From Spongospora subterranea f. sp. subterranea (taxonomy: Eukaryota > Endomyxa: Phytomyxea > Phytomyxea > Plasmodiophorida): DNA of 61,082 bases. Below are positions 44,838 through 56,758 of the stretch, one piece after another; the first letter of the stretch is position 1, and each line of letters starts with the position of its first letter. The stretch covers positions 1 through 61,082 of the forward strand of contig JAUGWO010000259.1 in the NCBI GenBank assembly GCA_049724395.1. The letters run 5' to 3'. Made by a program: the position numbers and the translations under genes. A model generated the notes under the pieces. It did no database searches, was not told the origin of the DNA, and saw only the letters and a list, made by a program, of their open reading frames with translations.

Positions 44838-45443
44838 TTATATCGAACCTTGGATTATCGCAGTAGTTGGTCTGCATGCTGTGCTGTCGATAATGAATCC
44901 ACAGTTCGCCCGTTTTCGCGTCTCGTTTAACGAACTTGACGGCTTCTCCTCCATTAAATCCCTTGATATCGCAGGACGCACTGCTGTCACCTTCATCCTG
45001 AGATTTACACCAGTCCAGGCTTCGAAAAGACGACTAAGATTCTTGTTTTCAGTGAAGCTCTCGAAGTCTCCAAAAAAAGCTACGACCTCCTCTTCCGGGT
45101 CCGTTATCAACATCTCGATTGGTATGCAACATTTCCTCACGGTTTTATTCAAAACATCGTCAAAATCGTTATTTGATTTTCGTTCGGTTACCCAATCAAC
45201 TGATATCTTCGGAGTGGGTATTTTTGCCACCTACGCGTGACTTGATCGAATAGGGGTTTATCTCCAAACCATGAGTTGATCAGCAATCAGGTGTTCATAG
45301 GTTTCCCGTTCTGGTCTGATTTCAGCAATTGCCTCGGGTCGAAGCTTCGACGTGCCGGGAATTGCCCTCGCCAAAAAATGAAACAGAGCCGGTGAAAGGG
45401 TTTGGCCGAGATCCAGGAGTGAAAGGTGATGATCTGTTTTATA
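44838..45443 (-). CDS. Partial gene cut at its 5' side by a mariner insertion
   Basis: Minus-strand coding runs from the mariner end (45443) through LLDLGQTLSPALFHFLARAI, KLRPEAIAEIRPERETYEHL and IADQLM at about 45270. It then crosses a short intron of 39 nt (ATG|GTTTGG...GCGTAG, phase 0) into VAKIPTPKISVDWVTE, PEEEVVAFFGDFESFTENKN and the end ATAIIQGSI-like tail at 44838. The first exon(s) would lie beyond the element, past 47236, where I could not recognise them. The family is unknown, with a mixed charged composition and four Cys in the last exon. The gene may be disrupted. Confidence 0.45.
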
Positions 45444-47234
45444 CTCCCTCTGTCCGGAAATGATTGATAGACTCATTACACACCAAATCGTGGGGAATAT
45501 TGCCTGGTACCGTAGTTGGCCGTCAACGGCAGCCTTAAACCGACAGCTTTTCTATGGTTGAAACCCTGGTCCTATTGGAGTCTATTTTTTTTTATTCCCT
45601 CAAAATTCCCTCAACACAGGTTGAGCTCTTCGCTCGCCAAGTTGATTGAATCTTGACAACAAATCAGGGTATCAGGCAATATTCCTAAGGCTTGCAGTTT
45701 TGCCATGCTCATGTGGGCCAATTTGTAGTTGTTACTCCCCTTAACACGCATGCAAGCTTGTTGCAGAGACAGGAATATGTAGTTAAAGAGTCGCTCGACA
45801 TGGCATGATATGCATTTTCTACTGCCTTGATGAGCTCGTCAATATTCTTCGGCGCCTCTTGATGCTGCAAAGATTGTATAGTTCGAAAAAATCCCAGGTC
45901 CAGCACGTTGAAATTGGGGCTGTTGACAGGAATTACTTTCTGTCATGATTTCTTTATACGCGTCTCGGGTAACTTCATGAAGGTTTGGTAATCATTGTCC
46001 CCTTGTCCCGATTCTTGGATTTCCGCTGGGCTGGCTCTTGACGAACAAATGGCCATATGCCTAATTTGCCATTGACATCGTCTTTCGGTGAGGATCATAT
46101 CGAGGTTTGGCGACCGCCGCCAAGAACATGACCTTTACGATAAATCGTTTGCTTTTTACCGTCCTATATAGAGCCTCTTCTTCCGGAAGCAGGTAGTATT
46201 TGCTCTTGGCTTTGGTAAGGTAAAACCCACTCTTCATCCACATGAACAGTGTCACACATAGCGTGAAAGGTGTTGGAATTTTTGTCAATCATTGTTAATG
46301 TCGCAGCCTTTCTCGACGATTATCCTCTGTCAACGTCGGCTTGAGGGTACTGGTGACTCGTTTCAATGTCCCTTCTTGCATAACATCGAATAACGTCCTT
46401 TTTGGAATATGAGTTGCTGCAGACAGACTCCTAAGCGTCCTCTCTGCTTTACAGGTGCTGAAGCTATTTTTTCTCGTATATCCTCTCTATCGCGCTTCTT
46501 ATGACCGGAACGTCTTTTGATTCTTGATTCGACATTGGCAAGATTGCCCGATTCGAAGCGTGTTTGCGCTTGTTTCCATATCCTGGCAACCACCTGCATA
46601 GATAGTCCAAAGTTTGTTGCGGTGGTTTAATCGCGCCGTGTTAAAGTTTGCTCGCGAAACAATTCTGAAGCAGCGCCTGTAGCACCGCATTTCTGGTGTC
46701 GCTTGACGATTTGGGAGCTCATTTTGTCGCGTTTGGATGCGATGTCAATCAACTTCTAAACTGTAATTTCAATAGTGATCATAAGTTACATTAACGTAAC
46801 GATAGTCATTTGTAACGATAAGATTAGTGTTACACGACTGGACTATACTATAGGAATGACCGCCTAGGACTGTCATGAAGACAACAGAAAAAACTCAAGG
46901 CACTTATTCACCTGGATTGCTATAGCTTTGCTTAAATTGCTCCGTTTCCTTTCAACCTTGCTGCGTTAGAAAGGATTTACCACCTGGCATCCAATGGCGC
47001 AACTGGCCTTTTGAAATCTCTGGAAATGACCTTCTGGCGGGTGATTTTGAAATGATTTCCAAAATCTTACTGTCCGATCGTGTGATACACCTTCGTCATT
47101 AAAGATGAATGTCCAAGATTATCACAGTGAATAGTTCTTGAACACATTTCACATTTACTTAGTAATGGTTTTCGTTTTCGGCCTTAGTCTTTTCATATGT
47201 CGCAAATCTATCAATCGTTTCCGGACAGAGGGAG
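45444..47234 (-). mobile_element. Mariner element, plant-type, with TA duplication
   Basis: The 1791-bp element has 27-bp inverted ends with one mismatch, starting CTCCCTCTGTCCGGAAA at 45444 and mirrored to 47234. They are flanked by TA (45442-45443, 47235-47236). The CTCCCTC(C/T)GT end is the one known from plant mariners and Stowaway MITEs. Inside, minus-strand remnants include a helix-turn-helix region (VARIWKQAQTRFESGNLANV), KSKYYLLPEEEALYRTVKSK near the middle and LDLGFFRTIQSLQHQEAPKN with IDELIKAVENAYHAM at the C-terminus. Frameshifts make it inactive. Confidence 0.9.
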
Positions 47235-47347
47235 TAAGTACGAAAGAGGCAGAGGATGTATTGTCCCTCCGTATTCGGCTGGTGGTTGTCATGGGCAAGG
47301 GACTTAACAAACCAATGGGTACCGCACTTGATAGACCGAACAGTGAA

Positions 47348-47349
47348 NN
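47348..47349. other. Two undetermined bases
   Basis: Two N bases lie at 47348-47349 just beyond the mariner end. This is either a scaffolding gap of unknown true size or two uncalled bases. Sequence continuity between the mariner and the gene at 47962 should be treated with care. Confidence 0.9.
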
Positions 47350-47961
47350 TCCCAGGGGATTACGATTAACGCCACTTTATGATAATTTTTGACGAAGGCG
47401 ATGAAAATGTGCTCTGAGTCAGTTGAATAAGGTCGCTCCGTTATTGTTGTTTGTGATTCCAATTCATATTGTTCGTGTTTGATATGGAAGAACCCTTCAG
47501 ATAAAATCAAGTCGGCCCATGGCATGCATTGTTCAGACAAATTTTACCCATCGCGTGATTTCCAACGATCATGAACCAGTTCGCTTAGAATGAAAAGAAA
47601 GACATATCATGCACGCGATTGCGGTACATACGCCCTGGTCTGGCTGATCTCACTGAATTTATGTCGAACCATCGTCACCAGGGTCAACCGGACTTTTAGA
47701 TTCTTTGTGCAATCGACACTGCGCAGCGGCCTCTTACTTGGTCACGAGTCACGAGCGATTCCAATCCGCCCCAGTCGGGTCGGTGGTCAATTCATCTGGT
47801 GTCCAGTCAGGTTCATCCACTGATTGTGCGCTATTTTTGGCCGCGGGACGAAGTTGTCCAAGTCGTTCGCATGCCTTCTGCAGTCCGTTCTTGCGCAATG
47901 GCCAGACCCAAAAACGTCAGAAGCTTTTGTGGGTCAAGCATTCAGTTTCTTATCGATTCCG

Positions 47962-50150
47962 ATGCTGAACTTGCTCTTTTTCGCTGCTCTCACGACCATT
48001 GCATATACCGCAACAGAACCTTTTACAAGTGACGTTGGTCCATGTCTGTATAATGAACCCGAAACAGAAGGAAGTCCCCACCCACCATCATCATCTGTGC
48101 TCTCAAATCCACACGATCAACGCTCTGTTGTTCCCGTAGTTGAAGACTCTGATGCTCAAATCGAACAAGGTGATTTACAAACTATTCTACCGGTACAATC
48201 TTGTCTACCAAGCTGCGTGGTGCCGCAAACAACCAATTTACCTGAAGTTGACCTTCTTACAAACACTAATCGGATCTTAGACGTCGATGCTCCATCAAAT
48301 GCTGGAGGCGTTTTTCATTTTCCCTCACGCAATGCCTTTATCAATCAATTGAGTGAAACTGTGTTTGGCAACGATTGGGAACAACTATTGGACGACCCCA
48401 GTCACTTCGACCGGTTGATAGACGAACTCAAACGGAGAATGGATTCTCTCTTCCGGAATTATCTGACCCAAATTGTCTATGCATATTACGGGCACGTAGA
48501 GTTTCTACAACAAATCAATGAATCGCAGCTCGATTTAGATCAAAAATATTTTGATCTGACTCAATCGTTTTTGCTTTTAATTCGTCGTAAATGTCCTCAG
48601 ATTGGTCTCGCCGTTCTAGAGTACCAACTCCGACAGAGTTTCGTTGGAGATAATTACGAAGAATTAAAGATTGGAATCGCCAGATTCCAAGGTGACTGGT
48701 TTCCTCAGACTGTCTCGACCACAAATTAATATTAATCCTTTCTCAGATGCACTTGAAACGGAGACTCAGCAGCCGTCTGTTGTCCGTTCTCCTGAATATT
48801 TCAAGTTGATTTTTGATTGGTACCCGAATAACTACATCCACTACAATGTTATCAATATCCTAAATGACATCTGTGCTGTGTCTGGTTCCTCTGTGTCTAA
48901 AGGTCAGAATTCGTTTGCTAATCGTGTACCCAATCAAATTACATTTTGACACTGATCCATCAGAAGACTCTGCAATGAACGAACCACATATTCGAAACCC
49001 AAGTAAAAGCATCTCTAAAGAGCCATCTGACCTTGATTCTTCTATAATTTCGTTCCCGCCTCTCTCAAAAACCGGTGAATCTCTCGGATCAACTTCTCCA
49101 TTATGTCAAGCCCATCAATTACATTTGGACTCTGATCTATCAAAAGACTCTGCAATGAAAGAATCATCTATTCGAAATCCAATTGACATTATTCCTCAAG
49201 AGCCATCTGATATCGATTCCTCTCTGATTTCGTTCCCGCCTCTTTCAAAAACCGGTGAATCCCTCGGATCAACTTCTCCATTACCTCAAGTCTCTCAATT
49301 ACATTTGGACTCTGATTTATCAGAAGACGCTGCAATGAACGAATCACTCACTCGAGATCTAAGTGACATGATTCCTCAAGAGCCATCTGATATTGATTTT
49401 TCCCTGATGTCGTTCCCGCCTCTTTCAAAAACCGGTGAATCCCTCGGATCAACTTCTCCATTATCGCAAGCTCATCAGTTACATTTAAACTCTGATCTAT
49501 CAAAAGACTCTGCAATGAACGAATCACCTATTCGAAATCCAATTGATATTATTCCTCCAGAGCCATCTGATATTGATTCCTCTCTGATGTCGTTCCCGCC
49601 TCTTTCAAAAAACGGTGAGTCCCTCGGATCAACTTCTTCATTATCTCAAGCCCATCAATTGCATTTGGATTCTGGTCTGTCAGAAGACTTTGCAATGAAC
49701 GAATCACCTACTCGAAATCCAAATGAAATTGTTCCTCCAGAGCCATCTGATATTGATTTTTCCCTGATGTCGTTCCCGCCTCTTTCAAAAACCGGTGAAT
49801 CCCTCGGATCAACTTCTTCATTATTTCAAGAAAATCAGTTACATTTGGACTCTGGTCTGTCAGAAGACTCTGCAATGAACGAATCACCTACTCGAAATCC
49901 AAATGAAATTGTTCCTCGAAGACCATCTGATATTGATTTTTCCCTGATGTCGTTCCCGCCGCTTTTGAAAACCGATGAATCCCTCGAGTCGACTTCTCCA
50001 TTATCTCAAGCAATTCCAGTGATGTCATCCAATGCTGCTCCTTTCATTTCGCCAGCGACGACCTGGTCATTTCATCTCTTCAAGTTCTTGAACAAATTCG
50101 TAACAGGTCGGCAAGACATGACTAATGATAGTCCTCATTTCTCGGGATGA
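47962..50150 (+). CDS. Secreted protein with six 60-aa tandem repeats (690 aa)
   Basis: Exons 47962-48691, 48747-48902 and 48964-50150. Both introns (55 and 61 nt, the second with TTTGCTAAT) are phase 1, and the three exons add up to 691 codons. The signal peptide is MLNLLFFAALTTIAYTATEP. Residues about 25-300 are a non-repeated polar domain with helices (FINQLSETVFGNDWEQLLDD, then FRNYLTQIVYAYYGHVEFLQ). The C-terminal half is six near-identical 60-aa units, each with EPSDID(S/F)SLxSFPPLSK, TGESLGSTSPL and QLHLDSDLS(K/E)DSAMN. They are Ser/Asp/Pro-rich and probably disordered or surface-exposed. No Cys occurs in the repeats. No TM or anchor was seen. The repeat array and leader suggest a wall or host-interface protein (inference). 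Confidence 0.8.
48939..50018 (+). repeat. Six 180-bp tandem repeats, first unit starting inside intron 2
   Basis: TTACATTT(T/G)GAC-type unit starts lie at 48939, 49119, 49299, 49479, 49659 and 49839, an exact 180-bp period that keeps frame. Units differ by a few per cent. The first 25 bp of unit 1 fall within the proposed second intron (48903-48963), while the same bases in units 2-6 are coding. Confidence 0.95.
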
Positions 50151-51960
50151 ACAGACAAATCTAGAGACAAATGTTATCAATACAGATTTCTTTCACAGCT
50201 TTCACAACGATTTATTCGTTTCGAAATCATAATTTGGCACTAATTGTTCGAAGCCCCAACACTGTAGAAGAGCGTCCTTGTTCAAAGTCATATTACCTGA
50301 GGCAGCGTTTGTTGCAATGCCGATATTCGTCTCCAAACGATGCAATAATCAGCACAGTCCCGTCGTCGATCTCGCAAACATATCTAGAAATTAGTTTCGT
50401 GAAGGTTATGGATGTGAAGTTTTTGTATGATTTCCCAGAACCACTTTCTGAAGCCGCTGTATGTTAGTCTGGGAAAGCAAAAAAACAAATCCATAGGAGC
50501 AACTGGGCAAAGAAAGACGCATTGCCAGCACGATTGCCCCAGTCTCCATGTGCAATACAATATGGTGATTCATAACGTTCGATACACTCCCGCATCGTGC
50601 AGGACAGACACCTGATGAACCTATACATTTCGATGTAGTTGAAAGTCTGAACAGGTGATGACACTGAAAGTATACGAAAGATGTACCATGTATTGAAACA
50701 ATCGTTGCAGGCGAACATCCAGCAGACAATCACTCCATAAAACTGCCCAGATTGAGACCCGTTTCACAGCTTACCATGTGAATCAACGCCCGCCCGATGC
50801 AGTTTGTAGTCGTCGTTTGGTCAGGCCGCTCCCTTTTAAAATTTATACGTCCCATGTTTGAGGGCGTGCTGAAGCCTGAATGAAAATGGTGGCGACCGAA
50901 ATGGCAATCAAGGAACAGGGTATGGTGCTCTGATCTTCCGACGGTCTACAAGTTCAACCGTTGGTGGGAGACACAGCCATGGATAATGAAGGCGTGCCTG
51001 ACCCAGGAGCGTCTTCCATCAACATCTGGGACCGAGAGAAATGCCCAGCAATTTACGTGATATTGCAGGAACGTGGAAGGTGGTTCCAAGGGTTATTCAC
51101 ACTGCACAGATGATATCAATAACATTCCGACTCCAACAGCGTTCTTGGAGATGCAGTCAACTTTGACCAATCTGACTGGGGAGTCCGAAATCAGATTGTC
51201 ATCGACATTATCTGCTTTCCTCAAATAAACCGTGGGACCACTCCTGGCGTGCTGACATTTTATGCAAATTGCTGGACACTCGGTTCCAGACGTTGATTAC
51301 GCCCTGCGTCAGGAACGCTTTCATTACCAATGATCATATCTCTCAGGTTGAACTTGTCCACCGTTCAAATAATCAAGCACCGATAAGGTAGTTATCGGTC
51401 TACCCTGTTCCTTGATTGACATCTGCAGGAATTCATCCCGCCATATCCCATTTGGTTTCAGAACACCCTCAGCATCCCTATGAACAAATTCAAATCTTGA
51501 AAAACCTGTCATGGGAATGTGATTTATTGGTCGGACACTTTTCCATCAGAATCTGGGTCAATTCCAACAGCATGATGGGGCCGAGTTCCGCCATCCACTG
51601 TGATCGTGCTCATCCAGTTGACAATTATTGTCGCAATGGATGTCGCGCCAGATCAATCGGTCTTTGTTTCGCCGCTATCTGTAATAGCGATCACAACAAC
51701 AGGACGATAGCGATCGATATCTCAAACGAATCGTTCCAAGTTTCGCCCGTTGGACAGCGGGACACCGCCAGTAAGAACGACGAGTTATTCTACACCGAAG
51801 GAGGAGTTTATGTCGTCCTCTGTAGATGAACATTTCATAAGAAGTGTTGGCGTATTACTTTATTTGTCTTCCCAGGCCTTATGTGGACAATTCGTTGACA
51901 GATGTTCGAAGTTTATTTTACATTTCGTGATGGGGATTCAATGAGAAACGGTCTCACAAT
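50151..51960. other. Intergenic, no supported gene
   Basis: Short opposed frames at 50171-50729 and 51324-51829. Neither strand shows a leader with a following domain, and I found no splice pair that extends them. No repeat was recognised. Confidence 0.4.
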
Positions 51961-51969
51961 GGTGGATGA

Positions 51970-52467
51970 TCAAGCTACACTATCGATGGCCGCCTGGCTA
52001 AGATGCGTTTTCACCGTTGCGACAGCAGCGATGAATATTCGAAAAAACATGGCATCAGCGGTTTTGACGCCATTCTCTTCAGAACCCAGATTAGGGTCAT
52101 CCGATCGTGCTATCACTTCAAAATGTTTCAAATCTTCCTCGACCTGCTCATCCAGGTCCCGAAACCGTTCCCAGTCCGATATCTCAGGGAATGTGATGTC
52201 TGGTTCAATCCAGTCCTTGTCTGCATTGTCTTCGTCTGCATTTAGGCAACATTCAGAATCGCAATCGGGAACGGCTTTGATTCCCCTCCTACCTTGATTG
52301 CTGGGCATGACGGGCGACACCATCTCGGGACGCGGACCCGAACGAGCAATCCAGGAATTGGCGAGCTCGTTGTCTTCGGGAATGGTCGGCAATCGTGTTG
52401 AGTCGTTCTGGCCGGCACCCATATGGATGGAGCAGGCCATGACCATTATCAGGACGTAGTGTATCAT
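51970..52467 (-). CDS. Secreted acidic protein (165 aa)
   Basis: The ATG at 52467 (minus) gives MIHYVLIMVMACSIHMGAGQ, a signal peptide. The mature chain is acidic: STRLPTIPEDNELANSW, a CDSECCLNADEDNADKDW Cys cluster, then PDITFPEISDWERFRDLDEQ and VEEDLKHFEVIARSDDPNLG. The last part is hydrophobic and helical (MFFRIFIAAVATVKTHLSQA). No intron is needed, and the frame is open 27 nt further upstream to a TTG. Family unknown. The three clustered Cys could bind metal or form disulfides. Confidence 0.6.
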   Translation of the reverse strand: MIHYVLIMVMACSIHMGAGQNDSTRLPTIPEDNELANSWIARSGPRPEMVSPVMPSNQGRRGIKAVPDCDSECCLNADEDNADKDWIEPDITFPEISDWERFRDLDEQVEEDLKHFEVIARSDDPNLGSEENGVKTADAMFFRIFIAAVATVKTHLSQAAIDSVA

Positions 52468-52469
52468 GC

Positions 52470-53480
52470 TTGGCAGAATGGCAGAATGGCCCACTGATTC
52501 CAGGCCGTGGTCGTGACGTTACCCACTTGCGTCGCAGTCCGCTGATAACCCCGATCCGCCAATTTGGTTTTGCCACCAGGGATCCCGATGGTTGTGGCGT
52601 CCGGGCTAGAACCTTAGGCGGAGTTCGTCGACGGGACTTGTGGGTCGTTTGATTCGAGAGGACACGGGTTGGGGTGACGATATTCTAAGGTCCCACTGTG
52701 ACTCGTCGGATCAGCGAAAATTTGGACAAAACGTTGTCGTCGGAGACGAAAATTAATTCATCGCGCCTTGGATGGTGATTGCTTTAATATAATTGTCCCG
52801 ATTTTATAAATAAAGAAAAACACATCTTTGAATCGTAAACAGATCTTTGAATCGTAAAACATCTTTGACTCGTCTGAGAAATGAGATCTTGATGGAAATA
52901 AACCAGTGGGCAGATTTGTTTTTGACGATAGTTTGAGCAATTTTTCATCTGACAAGTTTTAGCCTGTTCGCCGTTCCCTTCAGCAGCATTCTTGATACTC
53001 CCTTGTACAGAGTGTAGTTAGTCGATGATTCCTGTACTGACGGCAACGCGATCCATCATGGATCACACGATCTGCACCACCTTCCCATTCACATTGTCAG
53101 CAATTTCAATCGGCATAAACCACTTTCCAATTGGCCGTACTCATCATTGATGTCCCGGTCGACTGCACCAATAACGGTCGACCCTTTTGCGTACGACGCT
53201 CACCATAATGGATAACGTGAAATGAGCGAGCTCTTTCGGAACCCCGTGGTGCACAGGGGACTGTTCACATATACCGGTAACAGGAAAAGTAGCGCCAGAG
53301 ATTCAGAAGCGGGTGAGCATGGTCTGGCATTTTGTTTGAGCCGAAGCACAAGAGGAGTTGGCTCCGCCACTGCTCCACCACATTACGGAGTCCGTCGCGC
53401 AGTTTGCATCTGGCTTTGTTGAGCATGGCATGATACCGGTGCCCGATCTGGACGTTAATTTGTTGAAATACTAATAAGGA
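52470..53480. other. Intergenic; short CATCTTTGAATCGTAAA repeats
   Basis: Three imperfect tandem copies of a 17-20 bp unit (CATCTTTGAATCGTAAA) lie at 52823-52876. No gene is supported. The Gypsy fossil starts near the right end. Confidence 0.5.
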
Positions 53481-53499
53481 GTATTGTTTCCTAAATCCT

Positions 53500-55850
53500 A
53501 TTGCGGCTTTAGTTAGTGCTTCTTTTCTTTTGTAATTTGTGTTTCGTTTGTTTTGGAGCCTATCGGTGGTAGTAATTTGCGTCTGTTTCTTAGTTCAAGT
53601 GCCGCCTTCAGAGGTTTGTTCCAGAACTTGCACCTGGTCACTCTAACGTATCGGTATTTAATGCTTTGTTGTAGCATTGCTGTGAATTTGGACAGTCCCA
53701 TACCATGAGCTGGTTGGTTTTCGATGGCTGTCACTAGCGCCTCTGCTGTTGATCTGGTGTTTCTTTTTCTATTAATTGGTATTTTGTTTTTCGTTTTTCA
53801 TCTACCTAATGCTGGTTTCAATGGTATTAGGAAGATGATTACTTGTTGCGCCGTAGGGCGTAGAGCGTTGGATGTAACAAGGGAGGTAGTGTATTATTTA
53901 TGCGCTACAGGACTCTAAATGAGAAGAGCGCTAAGGCGCATCATCGCCACCTCGAAATAAAAAGTTTTTCAGCTCGGGCGGGCAGGACTTCAGAGCTTTA
54001 AGCCGTCGCTTGATAAGAATAGGGCAGTCTTGGAGAAGTTTTGTTAGAGGCTCCCATGAATTCTCAATATCTTCAAAACCGAGCCATGAGATATATGCTT
54101 CCCAAATACTTATATTAGGATTATAACGAACATCCAGGACATTTTTGATCTCAAATCCCGCGCCATCATGCGAGAATTGCTTGCAGACATCTTCTGTAAT
54201 GTTCAGTGTCGAATCGGCATAAAGTCGAGAGGAATGGCAGATTGAGGATTTTTTCGTATGTATTTCCTGGAAAGTAAAAACGTAGTCCGAAATTTACCGC
54301 AACATTACGGAAGGGCCCGGTCCAGAGAACCTTCAGCTTATTTTTTAAAGCATTTAAAGTATCTGATACTAGGACAAAATCTCCCACAGAGAAGTTTGGG
54401 TGATTAACCTTATTTCGCCTAGAATATTCGGCTAGACGCCGGCGGTCACGTTTCTCCTCGACATGTTTATACCACTTTTGCAGGGCTTGGCGAAGGTCCT
54501 CCACTAAGGCAAAGAGTTGATCCGAATTTAGAGGGACAGAAACTATGGATTGAGATTTCGGGTTCGATATAGAATCCAAAAGTGAGGACGGCGATAGGCC
54601 ACAAAAGAGTGTGACAGCAACCGGCCGATCCGGAGGCGTAGAGTGGTTGAGCGCAAAGCGAACTTGTGGAATAAAAAATTGGTCAATCTCTTAAGTCAAG
54701 GAGGAGCTCGGAGATGAGCGATAGTAGGACATGACGGATGCGACGATTGACAACTTCAATCGTACCACTGGACAATGGGCAGTATGCCAGAGTAAATGAT
54801 GACGGATATGTAGCTTCAAACAAAAGATTTTCAATCAGTGAGTTTAAGAAAGGGGATCCTCGATCCGAGACAAAGGTGGAAGAGGTTTCAGGGCGATTAG
54901 AAGAACCGAAGTTTGGTCGTGAATCTCGTCTCTTTGGTGGGTGTGAGGCAAAAGTTTCCGACGCTTGGATCATACTAAGGTTGCTTTCGCAGTCTCGGGC
55001 TAAACTGAAAATATCCTCGAGTCGAATAACCTTTCGACCAGATGCGTAGACCATTGCACTGAAGAGGGCGGTGCGCCAACGCAGGGAATGTAGGAATAAG
55101 CGGCAACATGTCGGTTCCGAGATGGAAAAATTTGGTGATACCTCCTTAGTAAAGCGGTAGTACTGCTCGAACCTGGAAACATATTCTGCGATAGATTCAG
55201 TGGGGAAAGGTACAGAGCGCTCAAACTTATGGCGAATGGTATCCTCGAGAGCGCGGGATCTGCTGCCGAGGCATACCGCTCCGCTAGAGACCCGAAGAGT
55301 TCTTCGCTTGTCGAAGCATCCATTAGCACGGCTCGTTCCTGGGTTTGCCCAATTGGACAACAGTAAAGATGTTGCAGTCTGGCATCATCTGCAAGTAATC
55401 GGGTTAGCTTGGTGAAGCGCGCCCTGAATGAAAAAAAATTGAAGGATCGGACAATCCAACGATCGTCATCCGATAGGCTTCTGATATCCGCTGTGGACAG
55501 GTAGCGAAAGGCATCATCAGTAGAAAAAAAAATCTCACTGAACTTCGGTAATTCAGACGAGGAAATGGGATAAGTTTTCGTGGGAAGAGCTTGAGCAGAG
55601 ACAGCGGGCTCGTCAGTCTTTGACTCCTTACAATGTTGCCGTAGCAGCTGGCTCATCACTTGATTGGTTTGCTGTTGTTGCAAAAAACTTATAAGAGATT
55701 TTGGTTTGGCGTCAGAAATTTGGTTCGTCGGTATAAAAGAAGGTGTCATGGGATTGCTGCAGGTTTTCCCAGACCTTGATTGCATAAACTTTGTACGCCC
55801 CAATGAGGAAGCGTAGTTATCACTGTTGCGCCGTAGTTCGTACAGCGTGA
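53500..55850 (-). mobile_element. Gypsy-type LTR retrotransposon fossil (chromovirus-like)
   Basis: A broken minus-strand element. A gag-like region lies at about 55803-54690, and an integrase C-terminal region with a chromodomain-like end (LKAWLGFEDIENSWEPLTKL) at about 54580-53940. The reverse transcriptase is not recognisable. A related sequence of about 24 bp, GTTGCGCCGTAG plus flanks, occurs near both ends (53843 and 55825) and probably marks LTR remnants. The element has several breaks and no working copy is implied. Age is moderate to old by its decay. The 39-bp minisatellite begins at its upstream edge. Confidence 0.8.
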
Positions 55851-56690
55851 TGATGGAGAGACATGACCAATACGGTATCGTGTAGATAATGATGGAGTGA
55901 CATGATCAATACGGTATCGTGTAGATAATGATGGAGTGACATGATCAATACGGTATCGTGTAGATAATGATGGAGTGACATGATCAATACGATATCATGT
56001 AGATGTTGATGGAGTGACATGATCAATACGGTATCGTGTAGATGTTGATGGAGTGACATGATCAATACGGTATCGTGTAGATAATGATGGAGTGACATGA
56101 TCAATACGATATCGTGTAGATAATGATGGAGTGACATGATCAATACGGTATCGTGTAGATGATGATGGAGTGACATGATCAATACGGTATCGTGTAGATG
56201 CTGATGGAGTGACATGATCAATACGGTATCGTGTAGATAATGATGGAGTGACATGATCAATACGATATCGTGTAGATAATGATGGAGTGACATGATCAAT
56301 ACGGTATCGTGTAGATGCTGATGGAGTGACATGATCAATACGGTATCGTGTAGATAATGATGGAGTGACATGATCAATACGGTATCGTGTAGATAATGAT
56401 GGAGTGACATGATCAATACGGTATCGTGTAGATAATGATGGAGTGACATGATCAATACGGTATTGTGTAGATGCTGATGGAGTGACATGATCAATACGGT
56501 ATCGTGTAGATGCTGATGGAGTGACATGATCAATACGGTATCGTGTAGATGCTGATGGAGTGACATGATCAATACGGTATCGTGTAGATGCTGATGGAGT
56601 GACATGATCAATACGGTATCGTGTAGATGCTGATGGAGTGACATCTTCAATACGGTATCGTGTACATGGTGGTGTCGTAACATTCCTCGT
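55845..56690. repeat. 39-bp minisatellite, about 21-22 units
   Basis: The unit is 39 bp, including GGAGTGACATGATCAATACG and G(G/A)TATCGTGTAGAT. Units differ almost only at one triplet after GAT (AAT, GCT, GTT or GAT) and at CGGTATC/CGATATC. Because 39 is a multiple of three, all frames keep phase. The minus strand is open throughout and would read MSLH(Q/H)(H/Y)LHD(T/I)VLI units. I regard that frame as a by-product of the period, not as a shown gene. The right half is homogenised for GCT and the left half for AAT. Confidence 0.95.
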
Positions 56691-56758
56691 TACTCAATCC
56701 CTATTGTCTATATTCATGTTTGTGTTCAGGTGTCTGGATGTTTTAAATTGTTTATTCC

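Noticed and set aside
44701-45240. 179-aa plus-strand frame
   Set aside because: The opposite strand has the more protein-like composition and a plausible splice to an upstream exon; the plus frame is a shadow.
53720-53918. Plus-strand frame with a membrane helix (FLFLLIGILFFVFHL)
   Set aside because: It lies inside the terminal region of the Gypsy fossil, and no start or partner exon supports a host gene.
55845-56683. 287-aa minus-strand frame of MSLHQHLHDTVLI-type units as a real gene
   Set aside because: A 39-bp period keeps any stop-free frame open. No leader, start context or non-repeat domain supports translation.
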